Assembly (NCBI GenBank): GCA_021234155.1
Contig: JAJEKV010000003.1
Coordinates: 15,920,386-15,984,385 of the forward strand
Length of the DNA: 64,000 nt
Direction of reading: 5' to 3'
From: Isoetes taiwanensis
Lineage: Eukaryota > Streptophyta > Lycopodiopsida > Isoetales > Isoetaceae
In this document: in pieces, positions 51,971 through 63,519 of the stretch
Numbering within the stretch: the first letter of the stretch is position 1
Layout of the letters: every line of letters starts with the position of its first letter
Notes under the pieces: model-generated
What the model saw: the letters and a program-made list of their open reading frames with translations, nothing else
Told to the model about the DNA's origin: nothing
Databases searched by the model: none
Made by a program: the position numbers and the translations under genes

Positions 51971-53225
51971 ATGGTGATGGCGGGGAATTCTGCACCGATC
52001 TTGGGCCCGAGAAGAAGGTCGGGCGGGGATTCGTGGTCGAGATGCTGGGCCGAGGAAAGAAAGGAGGGAAGGACATATCCAAAAGCTGCATCCCCAGAGG
52101 TGATGCCTCAACCACCACGAGCCCCAGCTCCTCATGCATGGAAAGGTAATGACATCAAGTTGCGCCTTTCTAGGCCTAGGTTTTCCGATTGGATTAGGCA
52201 AACCGCTGCAAAGCGTAAAGTGCGTGAGAAAAGTTCTAGGGTGGCAGAGGCACCGCTATCTTGGAGCGTAATAACAAAAAGGATTTGCGCCAAGTTTTTA
52301 AATCATCACCTCCTTTGTAGAAATTAATCACCGTAAGCATGTGCGTTATACGAGAGAATTTGGTTGCATCTTCGTGTTAGGCCATTTCACCGGGCCTTTT
52401 TGGATATGCGAGAGGCTTGGGTACTAGCTACGGCCTCGGTTTTAAGAGGCTCAGGTTGCCTCCATATGTGACCAAGTCTCGGTAATAATTTTTTTTTCTT
52501 ATTATGGTTGATTCCGAGGCCACGGTGGAGGAGCTTGGTCTCGTATGGAGTGGCACGTATGGGAGGGGCCTATGTTTTGTTCCAAAGATTATGCTCGTGG
52601 TTTCTCTTCTCGCTAGGCCTCGCCAGCTAGAGTGCCATCGGCTTCAAATCCGGATCTCGCCTCCGAGATGATGGTGCCTCGAGTTTCTAGTGGCCATGGC
52701 CAAAGGCACAGGAACTCACATAAGCGCCTTTCGATTGTGGGTGCACCACAGATATGTGTTGGTATTCGGGCGGATGAAGTGTTACCTCAGAGTCTTGTGG
52801 TTAAGAGTGGTGATTATTATTCTTACTTCCAGTTGGACTTGCTCAATGGGGGAGAGCTTTTGGCAATGTTTCCCTCGCTTAAGCAGTTTCACCAACATAA
52901 TCCGCATTCAGCACCCAAGCAGGCAGAGCAAATAGTGATTGGGCCGCCTTCATCTTCTGCACTTGTTCCCCCTGTGTTGAAGGTTGTGGAGCAGGTGGGC
53001 AGTCCAGAGACACAACCTGAACCCTCCTCTCGTATGGTGCATCCCGAGGTATGTAGGAGACTTGCACAGATTGAAGAGTTGCAGCAGAAAGAGGAAGGGT
53101 GGCAACAGGTTGTCTCTAGGAGGCGAGCTCAGGTGAGAGCTCCTCAAGAGGGTCATTTAGCTCATCTGCAGCCCACTGTGCTGGCCCCTCCTCAAGTGGA
53201 TCGAATGGTGATATTGATCAGGTAG
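51971..53225 (+). pseudogene. LINE ORF1 (gag-like), broken
   Basis: Two open blocks: 51971-52327 (Arg/Pro-rich; 'LRLSRPRFSDWIRQTAAKRK') and 52632-53225 ('SGDYYSYFQLDLLNGGELLA', later 'LAQIEELQQKEEGWQQVVSR'). The basic tail around 'GWQQVVSRRR' is typical of the end of ORF1 in plant LINEs, which encodes the RNA-binding protein of the retrotransposition particle. The part between the blocks (52328-52631) is frameshifted. A CCHC knuckle was not located with confidence. Confidence 0.65.
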
Positions 53226-53315
53226 TCCAGAACTTTTCTTCCTGGGCTGATCGTGTGGAGGCATGTGATGAGGCTTTGCAAGGGGATCCTGACCCCTTGG
53301 TGCACAAGGACCCAC

Positions 53316-56300
53316 ATGGATAAGAAAATTCTATCTTGGAATGTGAGAGGCATCAAATCCTCTCCGAACAAGCGAGCACGTCTCGCCATGGCGGTGAAGA
53401 ATCTTAATCCAGATATCTTGTGTTTGCAGGAGCATAAATGTGCCAGGGGCGATATTAACAACCTAATGAATATCTTGGGTAATCAGTATGTAGCTGCAGC
53501 TGCTACAACGGGCAGGGCCAGAGGAGGTACTTTGATTTGTTGGAAAATGGGTGTACATGTAACCTTTTCAGCCACAGATAGCCAGGGCCAGTGGGCAGTG
53601 ATTAAATGGAAGGAGGGCCAGTCTGAGTGGGGCTTAGTAAATGTGTATGCTCCAATTGGGGCCACTCAGAGAGGTTGTTTATGGGCACAACTGCGAAATA
53701 AGCTCCAGTCCTTTGGTATGGGTTCTACATGGTTTGTCCTGGGTGACTTTAACATGGTGGAGCTCCCAGAGGACAGGCATGGTATTGGTTCAGATATTGT
53801 ACAGGGTTTTGAGCATAATCAATGGCTTAGGCTTGTGCAGGAGTGGGGTTTGACAGAGCTTCCCGGGGATCGGAGTTTTACTTGGTGCAATAATTGGCTG
53901 GGGCATGGTAGAGCATACTCTAGGCTGGATAGAGTTTATGGCACTCCAGCCAGCTTGGATTATGCTCCAGCCTTCACTAGGGTGAATGTTACGCCACCTC
54001 TGTCTCTGATCACACTCCCCAGATCATTCAGTGGCTTCATGACCACCCACCGCGGCCTCTCAGGACGGTTTTTAAGCTTAATACAACCTTTCTTCAGGAT
54101 CCAGAGTTCACAAAAGGTACCGTAAGCTCATTTGGCGGCCAGATATTCGGTCAGACAATGGAATGAGTGCAATGGTTCACATTGGCTAGGGTAAAACAGT
54201 TCTTAAAAAGAATGGGGCGGCAAAAGGCTTTGGCCTGCGGTCGCGAGTTGGATGCCTTATATCGCGAACTGGAGTCTCTTAGAGGGCGGGTCTCGATGGT
54301 TTTGCGTGGAGCAGTGGTGCTTCATCGATCGAGGTTGAGGAGGAGGCCAAGATGTCGCAGCCAGGGTCAAAGCGGGTTTGACGTGGCTGAAGCAATCCCG
54401 ACACTTGCTCTAAAGTCTTTTTTCCGAGCAGCCCGGAAAAGTATGCGGCAACCATGGCGGATATAGTTACACCCGGGGGAGTGTTGTTGCGGCAACCGAT
54501 GCTATCAAGGCCTTTGTAGTAAATAAGACTATGAAACATTTTTCAAGAAGAGCCCGCTTCCCTCACAGAGTGTTTTTCAAGAGCTGGTGCTGGCCAAGGT
54601 ATCACCAAGAATCTCACCCTTCAAAGACAGAGCTTAGAGGAGCCGCTGACCAGGCGGGGAGTTGGGGACGATGTCACTGCTGTTGGCCGGAATAAGTGTC
54701 CTGGGTTGGATGGAATACCAGTGGAGTTTTTTCAGAAGTACTGGGAATGGGTGGGAGACTCGGTGGTGCAGGTGTATGTGGATCTTTTGGGGAATAACTT
54801 GATGCATCCTCTGTTGAATACAGGTTGTATTTCACTTATACCCAAGTGTAAGCATCCTAAAACCATCAATGACTGGAGGCCTATTACTCTGTTGTCTGTA
54901 GTGTATAAAATCATTGCTAAGGCTTTGGCTGAGAGGCTTAAGCCGCACTAGTTCACGCTATTAGTGCGAGCTTGACCGGTTTTATACCTCGGAATATTCT
55001 TCATAATGTGGCTGCTGCTTTTGAGGGAGTGCATTGGGCTCGTAGGATGAGGCAGCCCCTTGTTTTTCTTAAGCTGGATTTTGCCAAGGCTTATGATAGT
55101 GTTAGCTGGCAGTTCTTGGCAGATATGATGCAGGCCTTTGGGTGCGGGCCTAGTTTCAGGGAAACGATTATGAAAGTTTGACGCGGTCCGCTAGGGGCTT
55201 ACGGTGTGGTGTCAGGGTGAGACCTCTTCAATCTTCTCTGTGGGCCGAGGCATTAGGCAGGGATGTCCGTTGGCCCCCTTCCTGTTCACTATAGTGGCAG
55301 AAGCTCTCTCGCAGCTTTTTCAGGTGGCAATTGCTGACAATGTGGTGCAAGGTCTCCGCATGGATGATGGGTCGCAACAGGTTTGCAGTCAATTTGCGGA
55401 TGATACATTCCTCTTTCTTCATGCAGATGAGTCCAATCTCCAGGCAGCCAAGAATATTTTGGATGCCTTTTCTTTAGCTTCAGGATGCTTGCTTAACCGG
55501 GTCGGTGCTCGGCCATGTGGGTACTGGAGGAACCTCCTCCTGCGTGGTTGAGTCAGTTTCCCTGGGCTCTAACACCGCCACACACAGCTGCCAAACTGTT
55601 AGGCATACCATTTGGCTTGGACATTAATGCTAGGGCAATTTGGGCGGAGACATTACAGAATCTTAAGCAGCATTTGAATTGGTGGAGGGGAAGTAAACTC
55701 ACCATGGCTGGTAGGATTCTGATAGCCAAGTCGCTGCTTCTGTAGCACTCATGTTTACGCAATTTCCCTCGCATACTTGCCCCGAAAAGTGTGGTTAAAG
55801 AGTTGGATGACACCATTCGCAATTTTGTTTGGGGAGGGAATGAGGAGGGGGCTACAGTGAAGGTCGCATGGTGGAAGTGTGTGCGTCCCAGACAGGCAGG
55901 GGGCTTGGGTATGCTTGATGTGTCATTGCACACGAAGGTTCTGGTGTCGAAATTCATCCGGCGGTTGTTGCGGTGAGCAACAATCCCTGTGTTTGGCTCT
56001 GTTAGCACGATGCAACCGTCACTCTATTGTGTTTAGGAAGCCAACTATTCCAGCTTCGATTCTTGCCGTGGGCTCTGTTTGAGGATTTGCGGCCATTCCC
56101 TCATGCTTAGCCTTTTCTTAAGGGTCTCCCCTGAAGGCACGGAAGGTGGTCAAGGTTCTCTTTTCATTGGACCCTAGCAGGTGTATGGTAGCCGCGTCGC
56201 CCTTTCTCTCAGGTACCCTTGGACTCTGCATCTCCCTTGGCCTCTTCCCTACACCCGGTGCTTCTCGGCCAGATGGATTGCCGCGGGGGTAACATCCATC

Positions 56301-57079
56301 CGTGGATCGGTATTGGGAGGGTCATCCGGCCGTGGGAGTTTTTAGGGAGAGATTTGGCCTTGGCCAAGTGGGACATACGGACTTGGGCGGAATTGCCAAT
56401 GCTATTCCATTGCGGTTGTCTTCTCAAGTCAATCGCGTTTGGAAGTCGCATAGTGGACTTGATGCATCTCGGTTTGTAGCATCGGCTTATGGGCTCCTAA
56501 GCGCCGGGACACGCTGTCGCCGGATAAAGTGGTCGCTAAGCTTCCAGGGAGTAAATGGCCCGCCATGTGGAAGTGGGTGTGGAATACATTGCCTCCTCCT
56601 AAAAGTTGTATCCTTTTGTGGCGGATCTTGCACCGTAGCCTCGGGGTGAATGTCCGAGTCCACGTGTTCAAGCCTCGTGTAGCGTAAACATGCCCTTTAT
56701 GTGGAGGCGACGTGGAGACCATTGAGCCTTTGCTTTGTCCTATGCACGAGGTAGGGGCAGCTTGGTCCCGGGTGAGAGCCCTCTTTGGGACTTCACTATG
56801 CGGTCGAAGATTCTCTTGGGGAGTCCTTCCTAGCGGTGGGGTGCGGCCCAGCGGCAAAGCGTTTCATTTATGCGAGCTTGGCTTTTGTGGCTGATTTGGA
56901 AAAGACGGAGAGCGAAGGTCTTTCAGAATGCAGTGCTTAGCCCTTTTCGGTTGGTTCCGATCTTGAGGCATAAGTTGTGGCAGGCTTACCAAGTCTCAAG
57001 CTTGTCTGGCACAACTAAGCGAGAAATTTGGTCAACATTCCTACAGATTGTGGATCATGATGGGCGCTTCATTTCTTAG
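53316..57079 (+). pseudogene. LINE ORF2: endonuclease, reverse transcriptase, zf-RVT; frameshifted
   Basis: Starts 'MDKKILSWNVRGIKSS'. The apurinic-type endonuclease motifs follow in order: SWNVRG, LQEHK, VNVYAP, GDFN (near 53740), SRLDRVYG, and SDH at 54005-54013 in a shifted frame. Reverse transcriptase: 'PGLDGIPVEFFQKYW' (54697-), 'NDWRPITLLSVVYKIIAKAL', 'LKLDFAKAYDSVSW' with catalytic Asp, 'GRGIRQGCPLAPFLF' and 'FADDTFLF' (about 55396). Near the C-terminus 'LPPPKVVSFLWRILHRSLGV' and 'CPLCGGDVET' (56590-56730) form the zf-RVT zinc region. Stops lie after 'AERLKPH' (54951) and near 55180, and at least four frame changes occur. It would have nicked target DNA and primed reverse transcription. 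Confidence 0.9.
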
Positions 57080-57155
57080 CACCACACTTATGATTGTACT
57101 TGATCGCATTCTAGTGGTTTAATATATTCTTATATTCTTCAAAAAAAAAAAAAAA

Positions 57156-57169
57156 AACAATTAGCATGA
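57156..57169 (+). repeat. LINE target-site duplication, right copy
   Basis: Exact copy of 51727-51740, directly after the A tail; the SDR exon resumes at 57170. Confidence 0.9.
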
Positions 57170-57207
57170 AATGGTGAAGTCTATGGAAAAGGTGTTCCTT
57201 AATAGTG

Positions 57208-58988
57208 GTAAGCTTCTACAATGACCTGCACCTTTTACCATAGAGCCAGTGTGCCACCACAACACACACGGTTGTTTATTGTTGCGTGGAAATGCTGTTC
57301 TGCATCATTTTTATTTACCTTGGTTTCTTCAAAGTCCTACTACAGCAAGGATTTCTATGAGATATGTTTTTTCACATTCTATTGCTTGTTGAGCAAGAAT
57401 GCCACGGTTCTATTGCGAAGCATTCGCAATAGAACCGCCATTCTTTGGCAAGGGACGTTGCTATTTTGGGATCGCATCCCCTATATATGCTCTTCATTTT
57501 CAGTTCTTCTCTCATCGGCGTTCTCTTGAGCTACTTTCTTTACTCTATTCTATTCCTCCTAGCTTCTATCAATTTCCTGCTGGATTCTTGTTCCTTCATC
57601 CCCTTTTGTTTTAAATTTGTTTTACAAGCTTTTCCCCTCTTCATTCTCTACCTAGATCTGATCCGAAGCAGTTGTTCAGAGGGGTTTCAAGGTTTTAGGT
57701 TTTTGGCTGATGCCTCGTGTTGCTACTGGCCTACCACTCGCCTGCTGACTGGACCCAAGGAGGAGTGTACCCAGATCGATGGTTGGTCCCAAATCGGCTT
57801 TGGGTTTTTTGGGATACTGTGGTCCAGTGCTGTAAGATCTATCTGGTTCATATATATGCTGTTGCCTTTCCTTAATTTGTCTAGAACAGATTTTTGTCTT
57901 GTTAGTTTAAGAAGTTTTTCAGATGCAGAGCTCCGGTTCATTTAGTTGGATTTCTTTTTATAAAATCGACCCAACTGGACGCTATGGCAGCAAAGATCGG
58001 GCAGATGCGGAGACTTCCGTCAGGAGCTTCTCTGAAGAATCCCTGGCTATTTGAATCGACTTGGTTGAGGAGGCTTCTGATACAACGAATCAGCGATTTG
58101 GTTGTGGCATCCTGTCTAAAAGTGCCATTGAAGAAACCCATCGATGAGGATCTGCAGCACCGAATGGATTAGCAAATCGCGGTGCTCACTTTTCCTCGTC
58201 TCTGCAGGACTGCGTTTGGGGAATCTGCCACGTGGCACATGGAGTCGGCAGGAATTCGAGATGCCAGAGATTCGATCCCAGAAATCAAATCGGCTAGGAA
58301 TCAAGTCAGTCAGAGATCAAGTCGGCAGGAATCGATCCCAGACCATCGCAGCTTCTGTGAGTTTTTGCTTGTTTATTGTGGTTGAGCAAGGGGATACCGG
58401 GCTCTGGTATCCCTGCATTTGGTATGGGTCACGTCCCTTGTATATGGATATTGGGTGCCAGCTTTTCTTTCTATTATGCATTACCGGATAATTCCATGTT
58501 GTGGTTCATTATGGTTGTTTTTTGTCAACAATCTTCTAGCCTTGTAGCCACACTCTTTAGGTTACAACTTTGTGGCCTTATAAAGGGAATGATAGCGTGC
58601 AATTGTTTGGATCAAAAGAGCTACCAATGTACTAAATATCCTATTTAGTATGTTTTTTGCTATTTTATTTTATACTGCATGATATGGACTTCATGCATGG
58701 TTTTGGTAACAAGTGTTTGACATAGTTTAGCCTTACTGTTATGTAATTAAAATGATTTGAAGGGCCTTGAGCGATTTGTCCTCATCCTTGTTCTTATTAA
58801 CTTGATTGCTTGCCTTCGCAGTTGCAGGCTATTTTCAACTATCGAGTTAGGGATATAACAATTTATGCAATGTCCTCTAATTTACATCTTGTAGGGCCGT
58901 TGATCTAATACGTGGAACCTAAGCTGAACGATCCCATTTGACAGTGAGCAAGTGAGCTCCATCGCGCATTGTCACGTCCCTTAAGATA
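57208..58988. other. Non-coding, contains first 171 bp repeat
   Basis: After the SDR donor the sequence becomes T-rich. 58000-58370 is G/C-richer with 'caggaatc' and 'gatcccag' words repeated (58250-58350). No protein family was recognised; the short frames here are not supported. Confidence 0.4.
57396..57566 (+). repeat. 171 bp repeat with 15 bp-stem palindrome and TATA box, copy 1
   Basis: Identical over 171 bases to 63256-63426 (offset 5860, no gaps). It contains a perfect hairpin at 57405-57437: 'cggttctattgcgaa', a 3-base 'gca' loop, then the reverse complement. Further on lie 'cctatatatgc' (57479-57489), a good TATA box, and a pyrimidine-rich tail. The composition suggests the promoter region of an LTR or a MITE-derived promoter. 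No TG...CA termini or target duplication is visible. Confidence 0.8.
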
Positions 58989-59016
58989 AGATTTTATTTT
59001 ATTTTATTTTATTTTT
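58989..59016. repeat. (TTTTA)n microsatellite
   Basis: Five tandem ATTTT units in an A/T-rich run. Confidence 0.85.
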
Positions 59017-60966
59017 CTAAGTGCTTCACCTTATGACTTAAATGTAGTGTTGTTGGTGTTTTTGCCACGTTTGCTGCCCTCTTCACCATGGTTCAACTCC
59101 TTTTATTGAATGCAAAAGTTGTTTCTCTTCTCCATCATTGTCACACTCTCTTCATTGCATCTTCATACATCAAGCCACTTTGAACCTCTTCATACATTGA
59201 GCCCACTTTTGAACCTATTTTTAGAATCATCACTCTTGTTGCCTTTTGGGTTAATTCTTTAGGACTAGTTACCCCTTATATTTTTTAGCCGTCTTTGCAC
59301 TCTCATTCATTTTGTCTTCATAGTTGTTTTACTTTGAGCCTATTTCAAGTGCATTCTACAGTTGCTTTGTTACGAGTCCTTGGCCGTCCAATTGCCCATT
59401 TGCTCCATGTTCCTCATTTTCGTCTTTTTGATGCAATTGTTCGACTCGCTTTTAGTCCATTTAGTCTTATTGTGTCATTTGCCGCTTTTACGCTGGGTAC
59501 CCATTTAGCCTTTTTTGTGTTATTGTTCAGGTTCTTTTCATATTTATATCAACTTAATTGATTACGTTAATTTGCATGGTTAGGTACAACACTTGCAACA
59601 CTTTGTCAATTTTGACATTTTTTGGTTGTTGTGATTGGCATATTGGGTGCTAGTGATTAGCATGTTTTAGGGCGGGATTATTCCATAATGGTTGGTTTGC
59701 TTGTTCTCCTCCATATTTTCCTTCTTTATGATGTAATTTTGTATATGCAGTTGACATGTGCTTATGCTAATTGGGGAAAGTCCCGTAGGCATCTATTTCC
59801 TCATCCCTCCTCCTTTTTTACATAATGCAGTTTGTTTTCCTTGGTTGACGGCTTGATCAAGGTGCTATGATACGAGCATTTTTGCACTCATTATATTTTG
59901 TTACATATGTTCATGGTAGGAATCTTGGTCTAACAATATGGTCGGTTCTCACCATGTGCATTTTATTTTACCATTTCATCATTTCCCATTTTTCCGTTTT
60001 TGTCTCCGGTGCTTCAGTTGTCTTCTTGCGAGTGTTATTCTCAGGTTGTGGTTCTTCTTTGACATTGCGTTATTGGCTTGATACGGATGCTTGGGTCCAT
60101 CTAGACCACTTGGGACACTTAGTTTTTTGTTGGGATACAGTGTTTGCATCTTTTTTGTTCTTTATGTTTTGTTAATTCATTTTGTCCTTGGGATTGTTCC
60201 TTAGCCTCCATTCTAGTGTTCTATTCGCTTCCTTCTTTCATGCGGTTGTGTGTTAAGTTTGTTGTGCTTCATCATTCCATGCCATATCATCTCCTTTACA
60301 GTTGTTGTCCCCTCTATATTAGTCGGTCGGACGGGTTCCAATGTTTTGTTTATTGCATTCGTCTTCTCTGCTTCTTCTCTCCTGGTTGCTTTTTCCCTCC
60401 GATTCGTCGCTAGCTATGTTTGTCCATTCTCCTTTTAGTCCATTAGTCTCCTTGGGTCTATTTGTTTCTTTCATACTTTCTAGTTGTGCTAGATTGCCTA
60501 TTCGCCCTCTCAATTTTATTTTTGCTTAGTTCCATGCTATAGCTATTCTATTCATTCATTTTGCTCAGTGGTTCTGTTTTTGCTTTATTTCTCCTTCGGT
60601 CTTAATTATTCCATTGGTCAATTGTCATGCTCGTTCCTTTAGTCTGGGGTTCTTCGTTTCTTGCATTTAGTTCCTCTATTTCATTAGTTCTGTTTTACTC
60701 CACCCTTCTCTCTGATAGATTCTATATGCTGTTCTTTCTTCGTCCTATTTGTTGTATTCTTGTCTTCTCCCTTTCTACCTTCAGTGGTGACTCGGTTCTC
60801 GTGCCTAGTTATTTTGTGGGCATTCTAATATCTTCTAGCCCCTTTTTGTATGTAGTTGTCTTGCTTTCTCCCCTTCTTTTTTCAGTTCTTACTTTGAATA
60901 CCGAATTGTTCTATGAACTTTTCATATTTAGCTAGTTTGTAGTTAGTTTTTTAGCAATCTAGTTAT

Positions 60967-61710
60967 TTCGTTAGTTTCATGTGCATTATTGTTCCATCTT
61001 TTCTTTTTGCATTTCGGTTGCTTTCTTTTATCCTATTGGTGCTTTGATGTTTTTTCTCCACCTTTAGCACTTTTATGCTTTTTATCCATTGATGTCTTGT
61101 TTGTTTTCTTAGTGTCTTTAGTGTTTTGTTGTTCATCTTACTGCGTTGCTGATTATCCCTTTGTTTTACATTTCTTCGATATCTCGTTCCTCCATTCTTT
61201 CTTTTTCCTCGATATAGTTTAGTCTTTTTGCTCATTCTGTTTGTCTTGAATGGTGTCAGCCTTCTTTTATGTTATTGGTCCATTTGCTTTCTGTTATTTC
61301 ATTAGTTGTTCCATCTTTTCTTTTTGCATTTCGGTTGCTTTCTTTTATCCTATTGGTGCTTTGATGTTTTTTCTCCACCTTTAGCACTTTTATGCTTTTT
61401 ATCCATTTCATTCTGTTATTTCATTAGTTTCATGTGCATTATTGTTCCATCTTTTCTTTTTGCATTTCGGTTGCTTTCTTTTATCCTATTGGTGCTTTGA
61501 TCTTTTTTCTCCACCTTTAGCACTTTTATGCTTTTTATCCATTGATGTCTTGTTTGTTTTCTTAGTGTCTTTAGTGTTTTGTTGTTCATCTTACTGCGTT
61601 GCTGATTATCCCTTTGTTTTACATTTCTTCGATATCTCGTTCCTCCATTCTTCCTTCTCGATATAGTTTAGTCTTTTTGCTCATTCTGTTTGTTTTGAAT
61701 GGTGTCAGCG
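60967..61710 (+). repeat. ~290 bp duplication (offset 453) with a partial third copy
   Basis: A ~290 base segment at 60967-61258 recurs at 61422-61709 with the same order ('gttccatcttttc', 'ggtgctttgatg', 'gatgtcttgttt', 'cttcgatatctcg', 'gaatggtgtcagc'). A third, partial copy (~105 bases) lies between them at 61305-61409. The copies are nearly identical, so the amplification is recent. Confidence 0.85.
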
Positions 61711-62152
61711 TTCTTTTATCTTATTGTTCCATTTGCTTCCTCCTTCATGATGCTTTGTTTTAAGCTTGTTGTGCTTTTTTGTTCCAGGCCTTGTCAGCTC
61801 CTTTGTAGTTGTTTTCGTTTTCGTTTATGTTTGTTTCGTTGGACTATCTCCATTGTTTTGTTTACTGCATCTTCTTCTGTTTCCTTTGTTTCCTTTATCT
61901 GCTAGTTGTTTTTAGTTATGCTCGTTCGTTTAGCTCTATTTAGTCCATTTGTCTTCATGGTCTATTTGTTCTTCTCATAATTTTCCAGTTTGTCTACTTT
62001 GCCCGTACGCTCTTTCAGTTTTACTTGCTCTTTGTTTTGTTGCCTTATGAGGTCCATGCACTTTATATTTCATTCATTCATTTTGCTCCGGTGTTTCCAT
62101 ATTACTTTATTACTCCTCATGTTTTGAGTACTTCTTAGTATTGTTTATTTTG

Positions 62153-62600
62153 CATTTTGGATGATTTTTCCATTATTTCCATTGTCACGTCGTGTTCTTT
62201 TAGTCTTTTCGCATTTGGATTTCCACTCCACTTGTTCTGTTTGTTGTAGTCATCTCATGTTGCATTAGCCCCTTCATCAGTCTCTTTTAATCATTGTGCC
62301 CGATTGCCATTTAGTATTTTAGCCTCGTCCATCTCATTTTGCTCCTTTAGTCCCACCTTCTCCATCTGCTTTTGCTTTTTGGATGATTTTCCATTATTTC
62401 CATTGTCACGTCGTGTTCTTTTAGTCGTTTCGCATTTGGATTTTCCACTCCACTTGTTCTATTTGTTGCAGTTATCTCATGTTGCATTAGCCCCTTCATT
62501 AGTCTCTTTTAATCATTGTGCCCGATTGCCATTTAGTATTCTAGCCTCGTCCATCTCAATTTGCTCCTTTAGTCCCACCTTCCCCATCTGCACTTTTCTT
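62153..62600 (+). repeat. ~220 bp tandem duplication
   Basis: Two head-to-tail copies (about 62153-62372 and 62373-62600), each running from 'tttggatgattttt' through 'cattgtcacgtcgtg' and 'cccgattgccatttag' to 'agtcccacctt', with few differences. Confidence 0.85.
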
Positions 62601-63255
62601 GGTGTTCCTATATTTCAAGCAGATTCACTATTCCATTGATTCCATTTTAGTTTTTCCCCTTTTTATCCTCTTAGTCTTGTTTATCCTACGTTCTTTAGTA
62701 ATCTTCTTTGATCAGTTGATCGTCTCCTTTGCTCTCTCAAGCTTCATGGTGCCTATTCCATTATCTCACTTTACTCGTTTGTTCTGTTAACCTCAATTTA
62801 TTTTTGTATTACTGCTTACAATCCATACATTCCAAATATTCCTTCGGTTCTTTGGCCACGTTTTCCCATTTGCACCATGGGTTCCGTAATTTCTTGAGCT
62901 GTAGAGTCTTAGTTATTCTTTGTTGTCTCTTATTTTGATTTGCCATCTATTTCGTTATACTGATGTTTGTCGGTGGCCCATTTTTGCACTGGTTGCCCTA
63001 GTCGTTCTAGTTTGCCTCATTTCTATCTAGCACTACCTCCTCTTACTTCCTTTCCATACTCCATCAGGTCTTTTGTCCCGTTTGCCCACTGTGTCATTAT
63101 GGATCTTTTTATGCCATTGATCCCATAGTCACATCGTTTGTTTGCTCTTTGGGTTCATTGCTCTCTTCTAGTACTGTCCTTTGTTTTCAAGTTGTTGATT
63201 TGGAGTAGCTTCCTCTTCTATCGGCCAATATATGTTTTGTCCACGACCTTGCCAT

Positions 63256-63426
63256 AGAATGCCACGGTTCTATTGCGAAGCATTCGCAATAGAACCGCCA
63301 TTCTTTGGCAAGGGACGTTGCTATTTTGGGATCGCATCCCCTATATATGCTCTTCATTTTCAGTTCTTCTCTCATCGGCGTTCTCTTGAGCTACTTTCTT
63401 TACTCTATTCTATTCCTCCTAGCTTC
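63256..63426 (+). repeat. 171 bp repeat with palindrome and TATA box, copy 2
   Basis: Identical to 57396-57566, with the hairpin at 63265-63297. The sequence on both sides differs from copy 1, so 171 bp is the full extent of similarity. Confidence 0.8.
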
Positions 63427-63519
63427 CCTCATCCCTCCCACCCTGATTTGGGGGGATTGAGACTTCTTTTCTTATTATCATTTCTTCCTTTTTGTGGGAT
63501 TCTGTAATAGTCTCATTTT

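Larger units (their letters stand above)
51741..57157 (+). mobile_element. L1-type non-LTR retrotransposon (LINE), 5.4 kb
   Basis: A complete-looking plant LINE: short 5' leader with 'atgggcgccatggtg', ORF1, ORF2 with endonuclease, reverse transcriptase and C-terminal zinc-binding region, a 3' UTR and a 17-base A tail (57141-57157). It is flanked by a 12-14 bp target duplication. The 5' end at 51741 abuts the left duplication, so it is not obviously 5' truncated. Both ORFs carry frameshifts and stops, so it is inactive as written, although part of the damage may be consensus error. It sits on the same strand as the SDR exon it interrupts. Confidence 0.93.
51374..57207 (+). pseudogene. Atypical SDR (NAD(P)-binding) gene fragment split by a LINE
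   Basis: Exon 51374-51490, after a TAG acceptor, encodes 39 residues: 'GEKALRD', 'LSYYIVRPGGLNNKEGG'. This is the atypical short-chain dehydrogenase motif around the YTIVRPGGL strand (NmrA/TIC62-like NAD(P)-binding Rossmann family). A GT-AG intron follows (51491-51554). The next exon gives 'GDKGTGSISRRDAVA', the equivalent of G-GSISREDVA, then one base shifted 'VDGLCTLNVTFEIYC' and 'PPLNGLKDILSLDPDNN'. It is interrupted at 51740 by the LINE and resumes at 57170 with 'HEMVKSMEKVFLNS' to a GT donor (57208). Exons for the N-terminal GxxGxxG nucleotide-binding motif are not seen. Without the insertion the reading frame meets a TAG inside the target site. Function of the parent gene unknown; probably plastid-type SDR. 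Confidence 0.7.
59017..63255. other. 4.2 kb T-rich, pyrimidine-biased non-coding tract
   Basis: The + strand is strongly T- and C-rich throughout, with recurring words such as 'tccattgt', 'ttagtc', 'tttgctc' and 'ttcattagtt'. Open frames give Phe/Leu/Ser/Cys strings that look like membrane proteins but only reflect the base bias. Internal duplications are listed separately. It may be the non-coding internal part of a large LTR element or a decayed satellite. Confidence 0.55.

Noticed and set aside
55553-56008. 151-codon minus-strand frame
   Set aside because: Antisense shadow of the LINE reverse transcriptase region.
60963-61235. Lys/Arg-rich minus-strand protein
   Set aside because: Composition simply mirrors the T-rich plus strand; repeat-derived.
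59295-62938. Series of Phe/Leu-rich 'membrane protein' frames
   Set aside because: Pyrimidine-rich DNA encodes Phe, Leu and Ser by default; there is no conserved motif or splice structure.
59017-63255. Hammerhead-ribozyme retrozyme
   Set aside because: No CTGATGA...GAAA catalytic core seen in or next to the repeats.
57396-63426. Complete LTR retrotransposon with the 171 bp repeats as LTRs
   Set aside because: No TG...CA ends, primer-binding site, polypurine tract, gag/pol or target duplication; left as an open possibility only in the findings.
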